Shown here: positions 32,980 to 41,046 of the stretch, in pieces
How the letters are laid out: each line of letters starts with the position of its first letter
Position numbering within the stretch: the first letter of the stretch is position 1
DNA from: Vagococcus_D sp963518325
GTDB taxonomy: Bacteria; Bacillota; Bacilli; Lactobacillales; Vagococcaceae
Direction: 5' to 3'
Assembly (NCBI RefSeq): GCF_963518325.1
Contig: NZ_CAUQJB010000026.1
Location: 1-64,000 of the forward strand
DNA: 64,000 nucleotides
Program-made: the position numbers and the translations under genes
The notes under the pieces: model-generated
The model's database searches: none
Seen by the model: the letters and a program-made list of their open reading frames with translations, nothing else
Told to the model about the DNA's origin: nothing

Positions 32980-33432
32980 TTGAAACAAAATACTAAGTTG
33001 CTACATGAGTACACGAATACAGATTCTTGTACAGGAGCGTCCTCTATTCCAATTTATCAAGCATCAACTTATGATCAGCGCGGAGAAATTGGTGAACGGG
33101 AATACATGTATACAAGATTTGGAAATCCAACTGTAAAAGTACTAGAAGAAGCCATTGCAGATTTAGAGAACGCTAGATATGGATTTGCTTTTTCTTCTGG
33201 GATGGCTGCTATTAGTGCGGCATTCCATTCAGTGCTAAAAATGGGTGATCATGTTGTTATGCCAAAAAATGTTTATGGTGGAGCGTTTCAATGTGAAATG
33301 TCGCATGCTAGTGTGCCTGAAAAAGAAAGGCTGAGCCAAGGTATTACAGATGGACTTATTCGTTTTTCTTTAGGAATAGAAGATATTGAAAATTTAGTGG
33401 AGGATATTGACCAAGCTTTAGATAGTTTGTAA
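32980..33432 (+). pseudogene. internally deleted cystathionine/methionine gamma-lyase family gene
   Basis: The frame of 150 codons begins at a TTG with GGATGAGG upstream. Residues 1-110 match the N-terminus of the Cys/Met metabolism PLP enzymes (HEYTNTDSCTGASSIPIYQAS, then YTRFGNPTVKVLEEAIADLE, then FSSGMAAISAAFHSVLKMGDHVV). At about residue 110 it jumps to the family C-terminus (SVPEKERLSQGITDGLIRFS through ENLVEDIDQALDSL). The middle 200 or so residues, including the PLP lysine, are gone without a frameshift. The product cannot be an active lyase. It is still driven by a complete ArsR-type promoter, suggesting it was once an arsenic-induced enzyme of cysteine or methionine metabolism. Confidence 0.8.
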
Positions 33433-33533
33433 ACGAGATGAACAGATAGAGCTGTTTTCAATAGGTAATTTAAATTTCAGAAGTTACTCAATTAAAATGT
33501 TCCAAAAAGTAGTGACCTAAATATTCTTTCTTC

Positions 33534-33618
33534 TTGACTTCATAATTTGATTCATTTATATTAAACACATAGATGAATATCTATTTGTTTTTTATCCAAC
33601 ATATAGATAATTGTCTAT
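33534..33618 (+). promoter_or_regulatory. ars promoter/operator 2 (arsD1-arsA1), variant architecture
   Basis: TTGACT (33534-33539) and TATATT (33557-33562) are 17 bp apart. Both ATAGAT-type palindromes lie downstream of the -10: 33569-33584 (perfect) and 33603-33618 (one mismatch), with centres 34 bp apart instead of 23. Confidence 0.7.
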
Positions 33619-33637
33619 GTAAGAAGGGAGGAGAATG

Positions 33638-33949
33638 ATGAACTCAATAGTTTTATTTGAGTCAGAGATGTGTTGTGGCGTTAAAATGACTGGTGCAGAA
33701 ATAAATAGAAAATTATTGTATCTAGGACCAACATTACAAAAGATTCAACGACAGACGAATTTTGAAGTAGAACGTCATAGTTTAACAATCGAACCAGAAG
33801 CATTTATTGCAAATGAGGAAGTCAGACTGTTAATGGAAAAGAGAGGTATTAGTGTTCTACCAGTAACTATTGTGGATGGTAAAATAAAAAAAATTGGTAT
33901 TTATCCATCTATAGAAGAGTTTGTAAGTTATACAGGTTTGATTATATAA
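33638..33949 (+). CDS. arsD: ArsD-like arsenic chaperone lacking the third metal cysteine
   Basis: ArsD-family protein of 103 residues. The second of two adjacent ATGs (33638) is 5 nt from GGGAGG and makes the two cysteines fall at positions 12 and 13, as in classical ArsD. Normal ArsD passes arsenite to ArsA with Cys12, Cys13 and Cys18. Here the segment is MCCGVKMTG, so position 18 is Thr, and the C-terminal cysteine pairs seen in ArsD2 (36110-36481) are missing because the protein ends at YTGLII. The fold motifs GISVLPVTIVDGKIKKIG are intact. It is 20 nt upstream of arsA1. It is either weakened or tuned to another role. Confidence 0.85.
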   Translation: MNSIVLFESEMCCGVKMTGAEINRKLLYLGPTLQKIQRQTNFEVERHSLTIEPEAFIANEEVRLLMEKRGISVLPVTIVDGKIKKIGIYPSIEEFVSYTGLII

Positions 33950-33969
33950 AGAATTTAGGAGGAAGTACA

Positions 33970-35709
33970 ATGAAAATGTATCAACCAGAGGCGATTAATT
34001 TAACGAAGTACCTATTTTTTACAGGTAAAGGAGGGGTTGGGAAAACATCTACAGCTAGCGCAACAGCAACTTATCTAGCTGATAAGGGAAAGCAGGTCAT
34101 GTTGGTCAGTACCGATCCAGCAAGTAATTTGCAAGATGTCTTTGAATTAGAACTTTCAAATAGAGGAACTGAAATTCCTGACGTAGAAGGATTAGTCGTT
34201 GCAAATTTTGATCCAGTTGAAGCTGCGAATGATTATAAAGAAAGCATTGTAGGTCCGTATCGTGGCAAATTGCCTGATTCAGTTTTAGAAAATATGGAAG
34301 AACAATTATCGGGCTCCTGTACGGTTGAAATAGCGTCATTTAATGAGTTTGCTAATTTTCTAACTGACAAAGAAGCATCTACAAAATATGATCACATTAT
34401 TTTTGATACAGCCCCAACAGGTCATACTCTAAGAATGTTGCAATTACCATCAGCTTGGAACAATTATTTAGATGAAAATGAAACAGCAACAGCTCCTTTG
34501 GGACAATTATCAGGTGCCGTGGACAAGAAAGAAATCTATGATCTAGCCGTTAAAACATTAATTGATGGACAGCAAACGACGTTAATGTTGGTTACTAGAC
34601 CACAAAAAACTTCTTTATTAGAGGCAGATCGAGCTTCAAAAGAATTGGAAGAAATGGGTATTAGAAATCAAACATTAATAATTAATGGAATATTGGAAGA
34701 AGCAACCGATAATGTATCCGAAGAATTTTATGACATTCAACAATCAGCATTGAAACAAATGCCAGCAAGTCTTGCAAAATATCCTGAATATGTTGTACCG
34801 TTACGTCCATACAATTTAACAGGGATTGAAAATATCAGGAAATTATTGAATGAAAAGCAAGATGAGATTTTAACACAAAGCGTTGAACCAAAAGTATTTC
34901 CGCATTTACAGGAAATCGTGAACGATCTATATGAAAGCAACAAGAAAGTTATTTTTACAATGGGTAAAGGTGGGGTCGGAAAAACAACGATTGCCGCAGC
35001 AATTGCAATGGCTTTAGCTGATAAAGGTAAAAAAGTTCATTTAGCAACGACTGATCCAGCTGCACATCTTCAATTTGTTATTTCAGAAACGGATAAAATT
35101 AGTGTGAGCCATATTGATGAAGCAAAAGAACTGACTGACTATCAGGCTGAGGTATTAGCTAAAGCTCGTGAAACAATGTCAGAAGAAGACGTGGCTTATG
35201 TAGAAGAAGATTTACGCTCACCTTGTACACAAGAAATAGCTGTTTTTAGGAAGTTTGCAGAAATAGTTGAGGGAGCAGATAGTGATGTTGTTGTGATTGA
35301 TACAGCCCCAACAGGTCATACATTATTATTGCTTGATTCGACACAAAGTTACCATAAGGAAATTGAACGTTCTTCTGGTGACGTCCCTGAATCAGTCCAA
35401 AAATTGTTACCTAAGTTGCAAAATGGCGAGGAGACAGAAGTTGTGATGGTTACTTTACCAGAAGCGACACCTGTTTATGAATCTATTCGACTGAAAGAAG
35501 ACTTGGAAAGAGCAGGGATTGCTCGTACTTGGTGGGTAGTAAATAACAGTATGCTTTCAAGTGGCACAACGAACCCAATGCTTTTAGCAAGAGCACAAAA
35601 TGAGGGGATTTGGATTGATAAAGTAGCAGAACTTTCTAACCATCATTACGCAGTGATTGAATGGAAGGCAGAAGAAATATCTGGAGAAGCTTTAAGAGAC
35701 ATTTTATAA
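33970..35709 (+). CDS. arsA: arsenical pump ATPase ArsA (copy 1, lacks Cys172 equivalent)
   Basis: Two-half ATPase of 579 residues that energises arsenite efflux. Both P-loops are present (GKGGVGKTS near residue 19 and GKGGVGKTT near 333), as are both signature DTAPTGHTLR/L segments. Two of three arsenite-binding cysteines are visible: LSGSC (residue 117) and LRSPC near residue 420. The third, Cys172 of the classical ArsA, is Pro here (residue 176, TAPLG), whereas ArsA2 has GASCLG with Cys176. It is co-transcribed with arsD1. GGAGG precedes the ATG. It is highly similar to ArsA2 and so looks like an old duplication, not a recent copy. Confidence 0.93.
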   Translation: MKMYQPEAINLTKYLFFTGKGGVGKTSTASATATYLADKGKQVMLVSTDPASNLQDVFELELSNRGTEIPDVEGLVVANFDPVEAANDYKESIVGPYRGKLPDSVLENMEEQLSGSCTVEIASFNEFANFLTDKEASTKYDHIIFDTAPTGHTLRMLQLPSAWNNYLDENETATAPLGQLSGAVDKKEIYDLAVKTLIDGQQTTLMLVTRPQKTSLLEADRASKELEEMGIRNQTLIINGILEEATDNVSEEFYDIQQSALKQMPASLAKYPEYVVPLRPYNLTGIENIRKLLNEKQDEILTQSVEPKVFPHLQEIVNDLYESNKKVIFTMGKGGVGKTTIAAAIAMALADKGKKVHLATTDPAAHLQFVISETDKISVSHIDEAKELTDYQAEVLAKARETMSEEDVAYVEEDLRSPCTQEIAVFRKFAEIVEGADSDVVVIDTAPTGHTLLLLDSTQSYHKEIERSSGDVPESVQKLLPKLQNGEETEVVMVTLPEATPVYESIRLKEDLERAGIARTWWVVNNSMLSSGTTNPMLLARAQNEGIWIDKVAELSNHHYAVIEWKAEEISGEALRDIL

Positions 35710-35751
35710 TGTGCAAGAAGCGCCAGTTAATTTTTAATCACAATTTAGTCA

Positions 35752-35800
35752 TTGACAAAACATAGATAAAGTTCTATATTAAGTATAGATAAGTATCTAT
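35752..35800 (+). promoter_or_regulatory. ars promoter/operator 3 (arsR1-arsD2)
   Basis: TTGACA (35752-35757), a 17-bp spacer and TATATT (35775-35780), with ATAGAT-type palindromes at 35762-35777 (one mismatch) and 35785-35800 (perfect), centres 23 bp apart, as at operators 1 and 4. Confidence 0.8.
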
Positions 35801-35814
35801 GTGGAGGTGAGACA

Positions 35815-36108
35815 ATGGATTATTTGAGATTATCAAAAATTATGAAGGCTATCGCTGAACCTAACAGACTTCAAATATTGGATATGATTTCAACTGGTGA
35901 GAAGTGTGCGTGTGATATTTTAGATGATTTTAATTTTACTCAGCCAACACTATCGCATCATATGAAAGTATTGATTGAAGCTGGGATTGTAACAGCTCGT
36001 AAAGAAGGTAAATGGCAATACTATTCTCTAGTGAGTGAGAATATTGAAGAATTTCAAGAATTAACCAATCAGATTTTTAAGACAAAACAAAAAGAAGGAG
36101 TTATGTAA
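35815..36108 (+). CDS. arsR: ArsR family repressor (copy 1)
   Basis: Winged helix-turn-helix repressor of 97 residues. The metal-binding motif is EKCACDIL (two cysteines, about residues 31 and 33) in the alpha-3 helix, followed by the recognition helix QPTLSHHMKVLIEAG and wing KWQYYSL. This is the classical arsenite-sensing ArsR type. GGAGGTGAG precedes the ATG. It ends 1 nt before arsD2. Its promoter contains two palindromes, so it probably controls itself and the other three promoters together with ArsR2. Confidence 0.92.
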   Translation: MDYLRLSKIMKAIAEPNRLQILDMISTGEKCACDILDDFNFTQPTLSHHMKVLIEAGIVTARKEGKWQYYSLVSENIEEFQELTNQIFKTKQKEGVM

Positions 36109-36109
36109 A

Positions 36110-36481
36110 ATGAGTAAAGTATCGTTGTACGAACCAGCAATGTGTTGTGATACAGGGGTTTGTGGTCCAGGAGTAGATACAGAATTACTACGTGTATCTT
36201 CTATTATTCAAACACTGGAAAAAACCGATGGTGTAGAAGTTGAGCGCTTTAATTTAACAGGGAATCCTGGAGCATTCGTAGAGAATGCGAAAATAGGGGA
36301 GTTGTTACAATCTAAAGGAGCCGATATTTTACCAGTTGTTTTATTAGACGGGGAAATTGTAAAGATGGCTGGTTATCCATCAAATGAAGAATTTAGTGTC
36401 TATACAGGTATCAATTTTTCTGAGGGTAAAAAAGAACAACAAGCAAATAATTGTTGCTCACCATCTTCTGGATGTTGCTAA
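36110..36481 (+). CDS. arsD: ArsD arsenic metallochaperone (complete cysteine set)
   Basis: Protein of 123 residues with Cys12, Cys13 and Cys18 (MCCDTGVC) in canonical positions and two C-terminal vicinal cysteine pairs (NNCCSPSSGCC) as in classical ArsD. It binds arsenite and hands it to ArsA, and also acts as a weak repressor in some operons. It starts 1 nt after arsR1 and ends before a terminator at 36492-36530. The intact motif contrasts with ArsD1. Confidence 0.93.
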   Translation: MSKVSLYEPAMCCDTGVCGPGVDTELLRVSSIIQTLEKTDGVEVERFNLTGNPGAFVENAKIGELLQSKGADILPVVLLDGEIVKMAGYPSNEEFSVYTGINFSEGKKEQQANNCCSPSSGCC

Positions 36482-36491
36482 AACGAACAGG

Positions 36492-36530
36492 AAAAAGCTT
36501 GTGGGAGGGTTTCTCATAAGCTTTTTTTAT
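36492..36530 (+). terminator. terminator after arsD2
   Basis: An AAAAAGCTTGTG arm pairs with a CATAAGCTTTTT arm around a G-rich loop; a T-run follows. Confidence 0.75.
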
Positions 36531-36547
36531 TTCAAAGACAGAAACTA

Positions 36548-36596
36548 TTGACAATAGATAGATAAACATCTATATTATACATAGAAGAACTTCTAT
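36548..36596 (+). promoter_or_regulatory. ars promoter/operator 4 (arsR2-arsA2 operon)
   Basis: TTGACA (36548-36553), 17 bp, TATATT (36571-36576), with palindromes at 36558-36573 (perfect ATAGAT-N4-ATCTAT) and 36581-36596 (ATAGAA-N4-TTCTAT), centres 23 bp apart. Confidence 0.8.
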
Positions 36597-36613
36597 ATAA
36601 GGAGGGATGAAAG

Positions 36614-36979
36614 ATGGATTATGAATTAACAGCAAAAGTATTTAAAGCATTAGGAGATCCGAAAAGAGTTCAAATTGTAGACATGCTCTCTTGTGGCGAG
36701 CGCTGTGCATGTGATTTATTAGAACATTTTGACTTTACACAGCCAACACTGTCACATCATATGAAAGTGTTGATGAATGCAGGAATTGTTCAAGCAAGGA
36801 AAACAGGCACATGGCACAACTATTCATTGAATGCAGAGAATATGAAGGTTTTATCTGGAATTATTGACAATCTCGTTCAAAGCACAGCTGACTGTGTTTG
36901 CCATACCATTGAAAATGGCGAATGTTCTTGTATGGATAAGAAAAACTCAAAGGTTGTAGAGAGCATTACGATTGACTAA
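36614..36979 (+). CDS. arsR: ArsR family repressor (copy 2) with Cys-rich tail
   Basis: Repressor of 121 residues, related to ArsR1. The sensor motif is ERCACDLL, and the recognition helix is QPTLSHHMKVLMNAG with wing TWHNYSL. The tail after residue 95 has four more cysteines (ADCVCHTIENGECSCMD), which ArsR1 lacks; these may give a second metal site or alter sensitivity. GGAGGGATGAAAG precedes the ATG. It is the first gene of the largest ars transcript. Confidence 0.92.
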   Translation: MDYELTAKVFKALGDPKRVQIVDMLSCGERCACDLLEHFDFTQPTLSHHMKVLMNAGIVQARKTGTWHNYSLNAENMKVLSGIIDNLVQSTADCVCHTIENGECSCMDKKNSKVVESITID

Positions 36980-37005
36980 ATGATTAATTTAAGGAGGCAA
37001 CAGAC

Positions 37006-38748
37006 ATGAAATTGTATCAACCTGATCAATTACCATTAACGAAGTATCTGTTTTTTACAGGAAAGGGCGGTGTAGGTAAAACAACTACTGCTTGTGGGAC
37101 TGCAACGTATTTAGCCGATAATGGGAAAAAAGTTATGCTGGTGAGTACTGATCCAGCGAGTAATTTACAAGATGTTTTTCAAACAGAATTAACCAATAAA
37201 GGAAAGGAAATTCCAGAGGTTCCAGGTTTAACTGTAGCGAATTTTGATCCTGTGACTGCGGCTGATGATTATAAAGAGAGTGTTGTTGGACCCTTTAGGG
37301 GAAAATTACCAGATTCTGCTTTAGCGAATATGGAAGAACAATTATCAGGTTCTTGCACAGTAGAAATTGCTGCATTTAATGAGTTTTCTGGTTTTTTAAC
37401 TGATCCCGAAGCAGAGAAAAAATATGATTACATCATTTTTGATACAGCCCCAACAGGTCATACGTTGAGAATGTTACAGTTACCTTCTGCTTGGAGTAAT
37501 TTCATGGACGAAAATACAACAGGTGCTTCTTGCTTGGGTCAACTATCTGGTCTAGGCGATAAAAAAGAAATATACGAGCATGCAGTTGCAACATTAGCGG
37601 ATGCCACAAAAACAACATTAATGCTGGTAACAAGACCACAAAAATCACCACTTTTAGAGGCTGATCGCGCTTCTAAAGAATTACAGGAAATAGGAATTGA
37701 GAATCAAGTATTACTTGTAAATGGTGTTTTAGAAGAAGCGACAGATAAGGTATCACAATTAATTTATAACAGTCAACAAGAGACACTCAATCAAATGCCA
37801 GCAAGTTTAAAAAAATTTCCAGAATACAGTATTCCTTTACGTTCTTATAATGTAACAGGGATTGAAAATTTACGTCAATTATTGAAGGCAGATCAAGGTG
37901 AATTTTTGACTGAATCAGTTGCTCCTAGAGCGTTTCCAAGGTTGAAAGATATTGTGAATGAATTAGAACAATCAGGTAAAAAGGTCATTTTTACGATGGG
38001 AAAAGGTGGGGTTGGAAAAACGACTATCGCAGCCGCAATTGCCACTGGATTGGCAGATAAAGGCAAAAAAGTTCATTTGGCAACGACTGACCCAGCTGCT
38101 CATTTGCAATTTGTGATTTCTGAATCAGATCAAATTAAAGTGAGCCATATTGATGAAGACAAAGAATTAGCGGACTATACAGAAGAGGTCTTAAGTAAGG
38201 CACGTGAAACGATGTCACCGGATGATGTCGCCTATGTAGAAGAAGATTTGCGTTCACCATGTACGCAAGAAATCGCTGTTTTTCGAGCTTTTGCAGAAAT
38301 AGTGAACGATGCGGATTGTGATGTTGTTGTGATTGATACAGCCCCAACAGGTCATACGTTGTTATTACTGGATTCTACGCAAAGTTATCATAAGGAAGTT
38401 GAGCGAACCTCTGGTGAAGTACCTGATTCAGTCAAACGACTTTTACCTCGTTTGCAGGATGGCAAAGAAACCGAAGTGGTAATGGTTACGTTACCTGAGA
38501 CGACACCTGTTTATGAGTCTATGAGATTACAAGAAGATTTAGATCGAGCTGGAATAGCTCATACATGGTGGGTCATTAATAATAGTATGTTAACAAGTGG
38601 GACAACGAATCCAATGTTATTAGCACGAGCACAAAATGAAAATGCTTGGATTGATAAAGTCGCAGAGTTATCTGACAATCATTATGCTGTTGTGGAATGG
38701 CATGCGGAAGAAATCTCTGGAGCAGCCTTACACAATATATTAAATTAG
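37006..38748 (+). CDS. arsA: arsenical pump ATPase ArsA (copy 2, all cysteines present)
   Basis: Two-half ATPase of 580 residues with both P-loops (residues 19-27 and about 333), both DTAPTGHT segments, and all three arsenite cysteines: LSGSC (residue 117), GASCLG (176) and LRSPC (near 420). It lies between arsR2 and the first acr3 gene, with AGGAGG before the ATG. It would couple ATP hydrolysis to the Acr3 efflux proteins, with ArsD2 as the matching chaperone. Confidence 0.95.
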   Translation: MKLYQPDQLPLTKYLFFTGKGGVGKTTTACGTATYLADNGKKVMLVSTDPASNLQDVFQTELTNKGKEIPEVPGLTVANFDPVTAADDYKESVVGPFRGKLPDSALANMEEQLSGSCTVEIAAFNEFSGFLTDPEAEKKYDYIIFDTAPTGHTLRMLQLPSAWSNFMDENTTGASCLGQLSGLGDKKEIYEHAVATLADATKTTLMLVTRPQKSPLLEADRASKELQEIGIENQVLLVNGVLEEATDKVSQLIYNSQQETLNQMPASLKKFPEYSIPLRSYNVTGIENLRQLLKADQGEFLTESVAPRAFPRLKDIVNELEQSGKKVIFTMGKGGVGKTTIAAAIATGLADKGKKVHLATTDPAAHLQFVISESDQIKVSHIDEDKELADYTEEVLSKARETMSPDDVAYVEEDLRSPCTQEIAVFRAFAEIVNDADCDVVVIDTAPTGHTLLLLDSTQSYHKEVERTSGEVPDSVKRLLPRLQDGKETEVVMVTLPETTPVYESMRLQEDLDRAGIAHTWWVINNSMLTSGTTNPMLLARAQNENAWIDKVAELSDNHYAVVEWHAEEISGAALHNILN

Positions 38749-38768
38749 AATGGTTCATTTTTTTAATT

Positions 38769-38794
38769 GATAGATAGAAGTTTTTCTATCTATC
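38769..38794 (+). repeat. 11-bp perfect inverted repeat between arsA2 and acr3
   Basis: GATAGATAGAA (38769-38779), a GTTT loop and TTCTATCTATC (38784-38794). The sequence contains the same ATAGAT core as the operators, so it may be a fifth ArsR site or an mRNA hairpin that sets expression of the downstream transporters. It has no T-run. Confidence 0.6.
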
Positions 38795-38828
38795 GTGCAC
38801 ATATTTGAATTTTATATGGAGGAAGATG

Positions 38829-39905
38829 ATGATGACAAAGGAAAAGGCAACAGGAATTGATTTTTTTGAGAAGTATTTAACCGTGTGGGTGTTAATTTGT
38901 ATGGTGTTAGGGTTATTGATTGGAAAGTTTATTCCAGTCATTCCGAATGTTTTAGGGAAAATGGAAATTGCACATACGTCAATTCCTATAGCAGTGTTAA
39001 TCTGGATTATGATTTATCCTATGATGATGAAAATTGATTTTCAATCCATTAAGAATGTAGGGAAGAATCCGACAGGCGTCTTTTTATCTTGTGGGATTAG
39101 TTGGCTCATTAAACCATTTTTGATGTTTGGATTAGCTTCATTTTTCTTTTATGTTGTTTTTAGCAATTTCATTCCAGCAGATTTGGCAAAGGAATACGTA
39201 GCAGGAGCTGTATTATTAGGCGCAGCACCTTGTACCGCTATGGTCTTTATCTGGAGCAATTTAACAAAGGGAGACCCAGCGTACACATTGGTTCAAGTTT
39301 CTGCCAATGATCTATTGATCGTCATTCTATTTGCGCCAATCGTGACGTTCTTACTTGGCGTTAACAATATTGTAGTTCCGTGGGATGTGTTGTTGTTCTC
39401 AATTGTCATTTTTGTTGTGGTCCCTTTAATTGCTGGAATAGCGACAAGAAGTTATATGATAAAGAAGAAAGGGGAAGCGTACTTCAATGAGAAGTTCGTC
39501 ACAAAATTTGATAGTATTACAACAATTGGTTTGTTGTTGACACTAGTTATCATTTTCTCTTTTCAAGGGGATATTATTTTAAGTAATCCATTTCATATTT
39601 TATTGATTGCCGTCCCACTAGTGTTACAAAATTTATTAACCTTTGCTTTAGCCTATTTCTCTGCTTGGAGATTGAAGTTACCGCATAATATTGCGGCACC
39701 AGCAGGGTTAATCGGCGCTTCTGATTTCTTTGAACTATCAGTCGCAGTAGCGATTACATTATTTGGTGCATCTTCTCCTGTCGTTTTGGTGACAGTCGTT
39801 GGTGTTTTAACAGAAGTGCCAGTCATGTTAATGCTAGTAAAATATGTGAATAAAACGAGAACGAAATTTCCTCGTGGCGGTACACACATAGCTGTAGAAA
39901 AGTAG
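38829..39905 (+). CDS. arsenite efflux transporter Acr3 (first copy)
   Basis: Ten-segment arsenite permease of the BART superfamily, 358 residues. Three ATGs lie in a row; 38829 is 6 nt after GGAGG and is chosen. The catalytic Cys is in segment 4, GAAPCTAMVFIWSNLTKGD, and a second conserved block DLLIVILFAPIVTFLLG matches family segment 5. The APCTAMVF wording is that of one Acr3 subfamily, different from the second copy. ArsA2 upstream could energise it. A terminator-like hairpin separates it from the next acr3 gene. Confidence 0.92.
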   Translation: MMTKEKATGIDFFEKYLTVWVLICMVLGLLIGKFIPVIPNVLGKMEIAHTSIPIAVLIWIMIYPMMMKIDFQSIKNVGKNPTGVFLSCGISWLIKPFLMFGLASFFFYVVFSNFIPADLAKEYVAGAVLLGAAPCTAMVFIWSNLTKGDPAYTLVQVSANDLLIVILFAPIVTFLLGVNNIVVPWDVLLFSIVIFVVVPLIAGIATRSYMIKKKGEAYFNEKFVTKFDSITTIGLLLTLVIIFSFQGDIILSNPFHILLIAVPLVLQNLLTFALAYFSAWRLKLPHNIAAPAGLIGASDFFELSVAVAITLFGASSPVVLVTVVGVLTEVPVMLMLVKYVNKTRTKFPRGGTHIAVEK

Positions 39906-39919
39906 TAGAATAACGAATT

Positions 39920-39956
39920 CCTCATTAGAAATCATCTAGTGAGGATATCTTTTTTA
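39920..39956 (+). terminator. terminator-like hairpin between the two acr3 genes
   Basis: CCTCATTAGA (39920-39929) pairs with TCTAGTGAGG (39935-39944, one G-U), followed by TATCTTTTTT. It may act as a partial stop that lowers expression of the second acr3 gene. Confidence 0.6.
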
Positions 39957-39982
39957 AAATTTTAACAATGGAGATGTTGATT

Positions 39983-41023
39983 GTGGCAGGAGTAACAAAA
40001 AAATTATCATTATTAGATCGATATTTAACGCTTTGGATTTTTCTGGCAATGGCGTTTGGAATTGGCTTAGGTTATTTTGTTCCAGGGGTTGTAACGGGAA
40101 TCAATAAACTAGAAGTGGGGACTACTTCAATACCTATCGCTATTGGCTTGATTCTCATGATGTATCCGCCATTAGCTAAAGTGAAATATGAAGAAATGTG
40201 GCGTGTATTTAAAGACTGGAAAGTATTGCTATTATCACTGTTTCAAAATTGGATTATCGGTCCTATCTTAATGTTTATTTTGGCAGTTGTCTTTTTACAT
40301 GATTATCCTGAATATATGGTAGGTTTGATTATGATTGGTTTAGCTCGCTGTATTGCGATGGTAATTGTTTGGAGCAATCTTGCTCAAGCAGATAATGAAT
40401 ATACAGCTGGTTTGGTCGCTTTTAACTCTATTTTTCAAATTGTTTTTTACTCTGTATTTGCTTATATATTTGTAACAGTTATTCCAGGGTGGTTAGGACT
40501 AGAAACACATGCTATTTCGATTGGAATGGGTGAAATTGCGACAAGCGTGTTTATTTATTTGGGTATCCCTTTTATTGCTGGATTTATTTCTAGACGAATT
40601 TTAATCAAGAAAAAAGGGATTCAGTGGTATGAAGAAAAATTCATTCCTAAAATTAGCCCAATCACATTGATTGCCTTATTGTTTACCATTATTGTGATGT
40701 TCTCAGTTAAAGGCGAAAAAGTCATTGAGTTGCCGATGGATGTTGTAAGAATTGCCATCCCATTATTGATTTATTTTGTGCTAATGTTTTTCGTATCATT
40801 TTTTATTTCTAAACGAATGGGCACGAGCTATCCGATTACAGCTTCCTTATCTTTCACGGCAGCTAGTAATAACTTTGAATTAGCGATTGCTGTAGCAGTT
40901 GGCGTTTTTGGCATCAATTCAGGAGAAGCTTTTGCAGCAGTAATTGGACCACTAGTTGAAGTTCCAGTTCTAATTGGGCTGGTGAATGTTGCGTTGAAAT
41001 TCAAGAAAAAGTATTTTAACTAA
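39983..41023 (+). CDS. arsenite efflux transporter Acr3 (second, divergent copy)
   Basis: Second Acr3 transporter, about 346 residues. A GTG at 39983 has GGAG 9 nt upstream; an ATG at 39968 is possible but has no site. The catalytic Cys lies in IGLARCIAMVIVWSNLA, the wording of the other main Acr3 subfamily (Bacillus-like). Ten membrane segments fit. It shares only moderate resemblance with the first copy, so the two were probably acquired separately rather than duplicated. The 77-nt gap contains the hairpin terminator. Confidence 0.9.
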   Translation: MAGVTKKLSLLDRYLTLWIFLAMAFGIGLGYFVPGVVTGINKLEVGTTSIPIAIGLILMMYPPLAKVKYEEMWRVFKDWKVLLLSLFQNWIIGPILMFILAVVFLHDYPEYMVGLIMIGLARCIAMVIVWSNLAQADNEYTAGLVAFNSIFQIVFYSVFAYIFVTVIPGWLGLETHAISIGMGEIATSVFIYLGIPFIAGFISRRILIKKKGIQWYEEKFIPKISPITLIALLFTIIVMFSVKGEKVIELPMDVVRIAIPLLIYFVLMFFVSFFISKRMGTSYPITASLSFTAASNNFELAIAVAVGVFGINSGEAFAAVIGPLVEVPVLIGLVNVALKFKKKYFN

Positions 41024-41046
41024 TTTAAAAGAAATGAGGATTATTT

